Assembly (NCBI GenBank): GCA_025602905.1
Contig: JAHLKI010000009.1
Location: 124,001 to 188,000 of the forward strand
Direction of reading: 5' to 3'
Length of the DNA: 64,000 nt
Origin: Phlyctochytrium arcticum
Taxonomy: Eukaryota > Chytridiomycota > Chytridiomycetes > Chytridiales > Chytridiaceae
Every line of letters starts with the position of its first letter. The stretch's first letter is position 1. The position numbers were made by a program, and so were the translations under genes. Positions 56,144 to 64,000 of this stretch are shown here, piece by piece. Under the pieces are notes generated by a model that was not told the DNA's origin, did not search any database, and saw only the letters and a list, made by a program, of their open reading frames with translations.

Positions 56144-58514
56144 ATGGGTAAGTACATCTCAGCTTTGAACCCAAATAGCGATATGAGTTTCTCACACTGG
56201 TCCATATTAGCTTCAACTCAAGTACACGTCCCCCCGTTCTGGGACGATGCCCTCCGCTCAGAATACGACCGTTGGTGGAGACCAGAAGAACTCAGCCGAC
56301 AACAACTGTATCCGCGTCCCATCAACAGATATGCATTCAAAGGTCGCAAGAGTTGGTTTCATCACCAGCAATACCTCTATCCCGCTCCCGCTATCGAGCC
56401 GCGCGTTCGTCCAATTGGTAAGTACTGTTCATGACTTTATTGGCAACAACATGGGCTAACAAGATTCAACACTAGTTTCGGGAGTTCCTCAACCACCACC
56501 ACCAAAGCGCCAAAAGAAGGGGAACCCACCATCATCATCAAGGTCCTCCACCGGCAAGTCAAAGAAAGTCACACCCGCCGACAGCGTCCTCCGCATGCGT
56601 CAGCTGCGTTTCTATCCCATCGCCGCACAACGCACTGTTCTCAAGACCTGGTTCGCGGCTGATCGCCACACATACAACTGGGCACTCGGAGTCCTCAAGC
56701 GACAATTTCTGCGCGGAAGGCGTGTGATCAGCCTTCACAAATTTTCGCTCAAACCGACCTTCGTCACCTGTCATCCGTCCCGTGTCCCGCGGAGTCTCCG
56801 TTGGATGAAGGAGACTCCGACTTCCGTGCGGGAGCAAGCTGTCTTTGAACTCGCGGCCGCCTACGAGGCCGCGTTTTCAACTTTCCACCATACCCCCAGA
56901 AAGCCATTCCCTACAATCAAGTTCCGGTCGAAGAAGGCCGGTGAAGCTGCCATCACTATCCCTACAGCAAACTTCAGTAAAACGACTGGAAGAAGATGGG
57001 ACTTCTATATCAAAACGTTCCCCGGCAAGTTGAAGTTCAAAAGGCGGGACATCACCAGAATCATCGACCACCATCCTGATGGACCCATCCGACAAGTCAA
57101 GTTGACCGTGACGCGAACGGGAAAGTTCTACATGCACGTCCCAATATACGTTCCGAAAACAAGGGTCAAGGCAGAGAATCTCGGTCACCTAGTCACGCAG
57201 GACCCAGGCGCCAAGCCCTTCATGAACTATTACGAGGGTATCCACGCGAGTAAACTCTGCGTTATAGATTGACATCACAGTAGGAACAGAGTAATGTGTT
57301 CTGGCTATTTCATTAGATGGACAAAAGTATCTATGCTTCAATTGCTTCAATGATTTCCGAGACCTTCCACAGTCAGGTGGGGTCCGTGACGATAGCCAAG
57401 CGAGGGATTCAAGCGGATGATGGGAACTTTTGCCAGACCAATCGTCTTTGACCAAGCTCAAAAACCCAACTGGAATTCACGCCTCCCGTAAGATCCCCCC
57501 TGGACCCCCCACGCCTTTGTGGCGCCCATGTTGACAGAATTCCCGAGGTACTGCGCAATGTCCGTGAGGTCCCCAGGCAAAAAGGGAAGCATTTAGTCTA
57601 TTACCTTACTACCGCCCAGTCTCCCATCACTTCTCCCCACGCACTACCCACTTCCCAACATACCCTGGCCATTCTTACAACTAATTCCATCGGGCCCTTC
57701 TCCAAAATCACTGGTGTGTGCAATACTCGCCCCCCACAACCGGGCCATCCCCCACCATGAATATCGCCCGGACCTCCATCACTCACCAACTGCCATGCCA
57801 AGATGCAATGTGTTTTCCCATGCTCATGTGTAGGAAACTTGGCTTTGGGACTCGGCCTACGGCTTCGAGGATTGGCCCAAGATTCCAAGATTTTGAGACT
57901 CGGCCTTCGCGTTAAAAACCTTACTTTAATATATAGAACTCGCCAACACGCCTCATCGAGGTTCGTTTGGGCTGGCACAAGACCTGGACAGAATCCACGA
58001 AAAACAATGCGTGTACGACCGGCTCTCCTCCCGACTGACCGCCGCCAATGTCCCCAACCTACCTACTCCCAAGAGGAAAAGGCTCCTTCACCGCCGCCTG
58101 CTCCTACAAGAAAAGGCCCGCAACCTGACCAAGGAATGCATCAATAAGACCGTTTTGTAGTTCACCTCGAACTACGAATTCATCCACGGGTCCGTCTTCC
58201 CGGTCAAGGATATGGTTGAAAAGAAACCCGGGTCCGTCATCCGCGCAAGGACCCGGCGGGATTTGTTAACCTGGCACCACGGCCAGTTCAAGACGGCCTT
58301 GACCAACAAGACCGAGGAAATTATTGGACTGGTTGTCCAGCTGGACGATGAAGCGTACACCACCAAGACGTGCGGCAAATGTGGAACCAGGAACAAAGTG
58401 GGGGGATCAAAGCTTTACCACTGCCCCGTCTGTTTTTATACGGTGCACAGAGATGTAAACGGAGCAAGAAACCAGGGTCTCAAAAATTGTGTGGGACTAT
58501 ATGAATGGATCTGA
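56144..58514 (+). CDS. Fanzor (eukaryotic TnpB-like RNA-guided nuclease) with one in-frame stop
   Basis: Four exons: 56144-56147 (ATG plus one base), 56211-56417, 56476-57237, 57961-58514, about 508 codons. After a proline/lysine-rich linker the N-terminal fold starts LRFYPIAAQRTVLKTWF with the HTYNWAL helix typical of TnpB/Fanzor. The split RuvC has DPG (D313), DDEAYTTKTCGKCG (E455) and VHRDVNGARN (D489); the zinc ribbon Cys are 462, 465, 479 and 482. All three acidic residues survive. Codon 391 is TAG (58158-58160), inside the conserved helix before FTSNYEFIHGSVF; no intron I can find removes it without deleting conserved sequence. Exon 3 to 4 spans 723 nt yet joins in phase into EGSFGLAQDLDRIH. 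Family members are nucleases guided by an RNA from the element's 3' side; here activity is doubtful unless the stop is bypassed. Confidence 0.85.
57238..57960 (+). other. 723-nt candidate intron or insertion inside Fanzor RuvC
   Basis: It begins gtatcc after GAGG and ends catcgag, with phase-1 exons on both sides that fit the family alignment (YYEG then SFGLAQDL). It is about ten times the usual intron length in this window. I see no inverted repeats, target duplication or coding capacity in it. It could be a short intron enlarged by an insertion; a 43-nt GT-AG pair at 57238-57280 would be a normal-sized intron start. Confidence 0.55.
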
Positions 58515-61381
58515 GTCTGTAGGCGTCATCGCACATTTGTACATATAAAGGGCTTGTTATAGGTCCTGGGGTCAAACTCAAAAAACTTTGTGCTTGCGTA
58601 CTTACCCCGGCTGGTTTAGATTACCTGTAGTTTAGACTAGTTTGGCTAGCTGTTTAATATATCGGCCAATTTGCAAGTTATGAAACTCTTTTCCCACCAA
58701 CTTTACTTGGTTGCCGAAATTAGACGGCCGAGTTGGAAAACTGGATTTTACACTCCTACGATGCCTCAATATGCCGACTTTGGCATCTTGCACTCGAATT
58801 AGTGGGAACTGGCAACATCTTGATGATTTGTTCGTGCAGATTTGGCTGGGCAATACTGGGAAATATTGAACTACTTCATAGTTCAGCTCCATGACTTACC
58901 AAGCCTGGGGTTTCGCTTCTTCAGGCCCGCACGTGCAATTCATGTTGTTCCTTCCTTTTGCTCTGATCGTCAGGAAGCCCAACCCGCACGCAAGCCGTTG
59001 AGTGAACGGATTGTGCAAATTCCCTCTTTTAGACGTGAATGACCTATGATGGCGGGCCAGAGGTTCATTTGAATCATTCCATTCATGGCTAAGCACGAGA
59101 TGCATGAATTTAGATGTACACTAATACACTACCTACTGAACAGTTTCACTTTGTGGTTCTCCAGGCTGGTGGCCGGCAGCTTTTCCCGAGAAAATGGTAT
59201 GCGCAACTAATCTCCTCCACGGAACTAGCCAGGAAGTATGAAGACCCCGATAGCGATCAACGATCATAGCCAATCCATCGAATCGTCCACGATGATCGAG
59301 GTCAACCCTACAACCAAAAAACAACACACAAAGTAGTTTGTCTCATATCCACCTTAATGAGCATAAAATGAAGAGATTCCAGAAGCGGGGCCTAAGCAAT
59401 CATTCAGAGCGAGCGGACGTCCAGCGCAATCAGGCATCTACATAAAAAAAGTACTGTCAGTTTCGATAGCCAGCCAAGATAGAGACTCACAATTTGGGTG
59501 GGTTAGTCTTGCCTGGTAGCTACAGTTGTGACCAAGATCTATTGAATAGATATAGGTTTTGCTCTTGCGTCCAGCATTGCCGGATGAAACAGCGAGAGCA
59601 CTTTCCGTAGCCATATCCGTCGAAACCCTGGTCGGAATACCAGGGGTGGGAGGTGGCTTAGGCTCAGATTTTCCCACAGCTTTCGATGTTGGGTCTCGAG
59701 ATGTCCCGATTCGTCGTTTCCACTTCTGGACAATGCTAAACCGCAACGTATAAAACGTGCCTCTACTTAAGTTACCGAGTAAATGGGCAAAGCAGCATTC
59801 TAACACATCGCGGACCATCAGGAGACTTTGGAAACCGCCATCCATTGGCAAACATCTATTACAGCAGATTCGTAAATTAGATGCTTAACCTTCGTGAGCC
59901 TGTAATGGCCCTTGAAACGATCTCACAGCTGGGCAATATGAAAAGCAAGTCAGTGAAAGTATTAACAGTAAAACCGACCTCAACGCAAAATTTTAATGGA
60001 GAAGCAACGGACCAAATCGTAGAAAGTTCGGAGACGCGAGATGCGAGGGCCCTTTTTTTAACAAAGAACGATCGGATATAAAATCTTAAAGGACATGGGG
60101 CAAAAACAGTATACATACCATCCTGAAATCCGATTTGCGGCTGAGCTTTGATGCTGGCGCAAAAGTTGCTCATTAATCACCCACCAGTACCCTGCCACCC
60201 TGGTCTGTATAAAAGTAATCTATCTTCTGGCTTATGCAGCGTTCGATCTCTCAACTGGGAATAGGGTTATACTATTATTTTGAACCACCACATTTTGGTC
60301 CAAACCCCCAGTCCTCCTTTGAGAATGATGGAATTTGTTGTTAGAAGTTGCAGTAGGTGTCAAATTCACGAGTGTCAGCCGGGAGATGGTAATATATCCT
60401 TTGAAAAGTTAGGACTTAAACGCGAGCTAGGTTATTAACGTCTTTGATTACAGCGCTGGCCGAATGCCATTTCTTGTTGTCCTCATGGCTTTCCTTTCGC
60501 TTTGTAAATACAAAACCAGCTCTGCTCTCGTATGGGAATGCACATTGGCTTTATGAGCAATTCCGGCCTTCCCCAGTGGACTTTATTTACCGACTCATTC
60601 CTGGATCTGCCGACCGTGGGAAAATCCGCGCCCATATATGTATTTTCATTCCCAAAAACACACCTGAAATACCAGAGGCTCGGCAGAAAATATCAATTAT
60701 TGCATGGATTTTCTGTGAAGTAGGTCTACAAGTTCTGCTAATGTGCATGCGAACATTCGCCACCCAGCAAGCTTATATTCAGACGTAATCCCAGCATTTT
60801 TCACGCCTTTAACACTTCGTTCCGAACAACTAAAAGCGTCCTGATCATGAAGGTCTCAGATTGAGTCCTTGCCATATGTTCTGTGGCATATCGCTGCTAT
60901 AGTTTGATCACAACCTGGCTGTTCCTTGCTTTTACGATGACAAGCTTAAGGAACCCCCCAATCAGGAATGTTAGCTTTGATAGCCTTCATCTTACAGCCC
61001 ATATCGATCTTCTCATATTTAATAGCTATTGCTGTTCAAACTTGTCTTTCAGATGGGAATAAATAGGAAAGGCAACGAGCAACGGCATGTATGCCGTGCC
61101 AATTGAATTCTGAGAGTGTAGCATGCCCTACAGGCTTACATCTTGACTTTGCAATTGCTGACATGAACCCAAAACCGCAAACGACGAGGGAGCTGTTGTC
61201 CAAGATCATTAGCAATGATCGACGTGTACCGCGCATGTCAGCGCGCATTTCGAAGCACGCGCCCAACAGCCAGCCATCCAAAGCAAATCCCGTCGATTCC
61301 GCCGCAACCCTGCAACCCGCCCGCCCCAGACAACCACCAGAACCAAAACAGAGTTCGTTGACGGCCTTCCTGGAAAGTACA
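58515..61381. other. 2.9 kb gene-poor region after Fanzor
   Basis: No recognised gene. The first 100 bases after the Fanzor stop are where a guide (omega) RNA would be expected from what is known of TnpB and Fanzor loci, but I cannot fold it or find the element's right end. Minus-strand frames at 59438-59851 and 59877-60173, with plausible splice signals (gtatgt near 60117), may be parts of a small spliced gene, but no consistent chain emerged. A plus-strand pair near 60334-60788 is similarly weak. Confidence 0.35.
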
Positions 61382-61862
61382 ATGTCGTTTGGGTATGTGA
61401 CCATGGTACAAGCAGGACTCATCTGCTACGCGACTTGCGAAATCTTACCAAGTTCGTTCACCTCCGTTCAGGTCTCCGTCGACAAGTCGCACCCGCCAGG
61501 CGGACCAAGAACGTCTGCTTGAGCAATCCAATGACGACCATGTGGGTGCGCTGCATAGTAAAATCAGTGCGCTGAAGCATGTGCGTCTCGTCCTTTCTGT
61601 CTACTTCGCTCATACTGATTTCGTGTTTCAGGTGTCGATGGACATTCACGACGATGTGCTTGAAGATCATCGCCGTATGGACTCACTGTCAGACACTTTT
61701 GAACAAACTCGGGTTTCACTTGCTACGTCAATGAAGCGCCTAACTGTCATGGTCAACACACGATACGGCGCCAATACCTGTCGAACGGTAGGCCTTGTGG
61801 TGGGCGCCGTGATGCTTTTATGGATCCTTGCCCGCCTATTCGGAGGAGGAAAGGATGAATAA
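61382..61862 (+). CDS. BET1: BET1/SFT1-family Qc-SNARE
   Basis: Three exons: 61382-61392, 61472-61580, 61632-61862; phases agree, 116 aa. Layout is a short N-terminus (MSFGSPSTSRTR), one SNARE helix (DHVGALHSKISALKHVSMDI through MKRLTVMV) and a C-terminal anchor (VGLVVGAVMLLWILARLF). It should act in ER-Golgi or intra-Golgi fusion with SED5-type partners. By alignment from memory with animal BET1, the zero-layer Gln is replaced by Asp (VLEDHRRMD), which resembles SFT1 more than BET1. Exon 1 codes only three and two-thirds residues. Converges on VMA12. Confidence 0.8.
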
Positions 61863-62109
61863 TGTCCAGCTACTGAGTCTGGCCTAAACCCTATGTCTAT
61901 CGGATCGGGACAAACGGCGGAAAATTCTGTATTTTCTGCCAAACTTTTGGGTGTGCGAGATGAAGATGAGATGGAGTATTTCAAGGGGCAGTGAGTTTTG
62001 TCGGCAAGGGGGATATTAGCTATATGCAGAAAAGACCTAAGAGACAACCGAAAAACACTGCAATTATTTACACAAGCAAATCGGGTCACAAAATGGATAT
62101 GGGCAAATG

Positions 62110-63018
62110 CTACAGGATGCTGGATTTCGCGACATCGCCAATGGGAATAAGGGGCCTGGCCCGTATTCCAGGTGCTGGTGGAATCTTGCTACTGCTCCTC
62201 GCCTGTGATGCTGCTGGTGTGGGTGGTGGTTCATCAAAGAGCCAATCGCGTGCGAAAAACCAGCCTTCCGCAATTAGCACTATCAGCGTTCCAAGGAGAC
62301 TGATCAAGGTTCGCTGAAGTAATGGAGGTTAATCATCTTGCTCTAGCCAGTATTCACGCGACATGCTTACCACGCCCACATCCCTTGACAATGTTCCGGA
62401 AACCCAGAAGACAGCCACGAAAACCGCCACCGCCGAGAATAAAACATTGAACACTGCGGACATTTGCCGTTTTGCATCACGCAAATCAGATCCAATGGAG
62501 CTCAAGATGCCACCAGAGTCATTTTGTGAGGAGGGGGGCGCGACGGAACGGACCATGTTGGCATACGCTTTGTTGTCAAGCGTATCTTGGATCTCAGATA
62601 AGAGCGCAAGAAGCGCTGCGGACTTTATTATCAAGCAAATGTATTTATATAGTGCGTCAATATATCTACATTGTGGAAGTAGATCGCCCTCGCTGCGTAC
62701 CTTTACGATTGGCTTTGGACGGTCCAACCACACCTGACTCCCACGCGTCAGACTCCACAAATCCTGCCTTTCCGACGAAGGGCATATAGATTCCGTGTAA
62801 TTGGTCTTGCGAGAGGATGCTAAGTATTGCGATATTGATTGAATCAGCGTGTGGGTGATGGTTGGTGGAAGATCTAGGTCACTGGTTGTGGCGGAACGTT
62901 CTTGATTCTGTTGCAGACAGTCTTTACACGCCGCACGCAGATCCTTTGGCGCTGTCTCGTCGTCCTGCACGAGCACGGCCACTGTCCGCAGACTTTCGGT
63001 GAGCACCAAGCGGACCAT
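62110..63018 (-). CDS. VMA12: VMA12/TMEM199-type V-ATPase assembly factor
   Basis: Three exons (minus): 63018-62701, 62622-62371, 62313-62110; phases agree, 257 aa. Without the intron 62700-62623 the frame stays open but inserts an unlikely segment between PKPIVK and SAALLALLSEIQDTL. Family features are DLWSLTRGSQVWLDRPKP, the helix ending YANMV, a first membrane helix (VFNVLFSAVAVFVAVFWV) and, across the last splice, RTLISLLGTLIVLIAEGWFF as second helix. VMA12 stays in the ER with VMA21/VMA22 and helps build the V0 sector. The cytosolic tail is Pro/Ala-rich. It is divergent from the RlmN gene about 310 bases away. Confidence 0.85.
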
Positions 63019-63326
63019 GACAGTTATTGTCGTTGTGGACCGTCACTTTTTGAACGTCAACGGAAATATCGTCGAAAGTGAGTGGACCCAGTTCCTGACC
63101 TGAACCTGATTCCTGAACTTCCTGAAAGTCACTTCTCACGTGATACACTTTGTGGTCATTGTTTTTGAACTTTTTGCCAACGTTTTGGACAATGCAAATT
63201 CTCAGGCAACTCAAATAGAGTACAACATATTCGCCGTTCTCCACCACAGTACCTGAAGGCCTGGATCCATAAATTCTACAGCGCGGCGACATTTGAGACA
63301 ATTCCTTACTCCCAGGAGTCCCAGCT
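63019..63326. promoter_or_regulatory. divergent intergenic region, VMA12 / RlmN
   Basis: About 308 bases between opposed start codons. An ACGTGA word lies near 63138 within CTCACGTGAT, an E-box (CACGTG) at about 63137-63142. No TATA box is seen. Confidence 0.45.
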
Positions 63327-64000
63327 ATGCCGAAATCCCGGGAACTCAACCCGAAGCCCATTTTCGATGAACCTCTGCTTCTCGAAGCATTTGCTGCTCA
63401 CAACATCAATCCAAAGCAAGCCCAAAAGCTTTGGCGTTTCCTGATACAGTCTCCAAATACACCCATTGCCTCTATTCCCGATCTTTCGAAGGCGGCGCTC
63501 AAACTTGTTTCGGGTGACGATGCGGAGTTTGTGCTAGCAACATCAAGGGTGATAACGAGAACAGACGCAAAGGATGGCAGTACGACGAAATTGCTAATTG
63601 AGCTGCAAGATGGGCAGCGAGTGGAGAGTGTTATCATGCGATACGGCCAAGTGGAATTGGACACTTTTCCGGAGGAAGAACGGAAGCGTAAACGTATAGT
63701 TAGACGGCTGGTGGGAGGAGATGGAGCGAGCACGATCGGCAGTTCGATTGGAGACGAAGAGGAGGAGGAGCATGAGGAAGTTGAAATGTTTCGCTCAAAT
63801 AAACGGGCTACGTTATGCGTCAGTTCTCAGGTGGGATGTGCCATGGGATGCACATTTTGTGGTAAGTGCTAAATGGGGTGCATTTGTTTTTATTTCGACG
63901 CTAAAATATTTGGAACTACCCAGCTACGGGAACCATGGGACTATTGTCCAACCTGACTGCTGGAGAGATCCTGGAACAGCTTTATCACGCCAACAAGGTC
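63327..64000 (+). CDS. rlmN: RlmN/Cfr-family radical SAM RNA methyltransferase (5' part, cut by window end)
   Basis: Exon 1 (63327-63861) joins in phase 1 to 63924 onward, which runs off the window. The radical SAM cluster motif CAMGCTFC (CxxxCxxC) sits in VSSQVGCAMGCTFCATGTMG, the typical RlmN block, after the conserved N-terminal domain (QAQKLWRFLIQ, then a beta region ending RATLCVSS). An acidic Glu-rich insert of about 20 residues precedes the motif. RlmN makes C2-methyladenosine in 23S rRNA and some tRNAs in bacteria and organelles; in a fungus an organellar substrate is likely, though no clear presequence is visible at the N-terminus. Confidence 0.88.

Noticed and set aside
58049..58160. 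An intron ending at the Fanzor TAG (gttttgtag as acceptor)
   Set aside because: It would keep the frame, but would remove conserved helix sequence (KARNLTKE and the residues before it) and uses a weak donor.
56144..58514. Bacterial contamination or an IS605/IS607 insertion as source of the TnpB-like gene
   Set aside because: The gene has eukaryotic introns, a TATA box and host-like base composition, with no serine recombinase or TnpA next to it.
1..64000. CRISPR arrays, operons, bacterial terminators or phage genes
   Set aside because: None seen; the spliced gene structure shows nuclear eukaryotic DNA.

Overview
This window is nuclear DNA of a zoosporic (flagellated) fungus, most likely a chytrid. 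It is dense with protein genes split by short GT-AG introns, mostly 50-75 nt. Fungal hallmarks are a SKN7-type HSF plus receiver regulator, a Mei2-type RNA-binding protein, a TOM1/HUWE1 HECT ligase and a DUF1752 (AreA N-terminal) protein. It also carries TMEM231, a ciliary transition-zone protein lost from non-flagellated fungi, and NAP1/NCKAP1 of the SCAR/WAVE complex, absent from most fungi but known from crawling chytrids. I built every gene model by hand, joining frames at splice sites and checking phase. No search was run, so names rest on recognised motifs.

Layout. 1-7.2 kb is accessory: a palindrome cluster (1170-1323), a frameshifted hypothetical gene (1744-3250, minus), and a MULE DNA transposon with matching terminal inverted repeats (4092-6606) whose transposase has a FAR1-like N-terminus, a DDE core, a SWIM zinc finger and a C-terminal frameshift. 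7.2-12.3 kb holds a small alanine-rich gene with a clear CRE and TATA promoter, a hypothetical gene and a DUF1752 gene. 12.9-24 kb is a compact block: mitotic cyclin B, a mitochondrial DEAD-box helicase, an aftiphilin-like clathrin/AP-1 accessory protein, Mei2, and two small genes I assembled from micro-exons, MIX23/CCDC58 and a DUF5522 protein, facing away from each other across about 90 bp.

24-35.4 kb is one giant HECT E3 ligase gene (about 3686 aa, minus). It is followed by SKN7 (35.9-39.3 kb, minus), the OTU1/YOD1 deubiquitinase (40.7-42.2 kb), D-2-hydroxyglutarate dehydrogenase (42.6-44.4 kb), NAP1 (44.9-50.0 kb), a TMX-type ER thioredoxin (50.2-51.1 kb, minus), tRNA-Ala(TGC), TMEM231 and an F-box/LRR protein with hydrophobic N-terminal segments.

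56.1-58.5 kb contains the most notable element, a Fanzor gene, the eukaryotic relative of the transposon-encoded TnpB nuclease. The split RuvC acidic residues and the zinc ribbon are intact, but it has an unusually long candidate intron (723 nt) and one in-frame TAG. After a gene-poor 2.9 kb come a BET1/SFT1-family SNARE, the V-ATPase assembly factor VMA12 and the 5' part of an RlmN-type radical SAM methyltransferase cut by the window end.

Themes are protein quality control and ubiquitin (TOM1, OTU1, F-box), membrane traffic (aftiphilin, BET1, VMA12, TMX), mitochondria (MIX23, D2HGDH, helicase) and motility (TMEM231, NAP1). No operon-like logic is expected; the only close divergent pair is MIX23/DUF5522.
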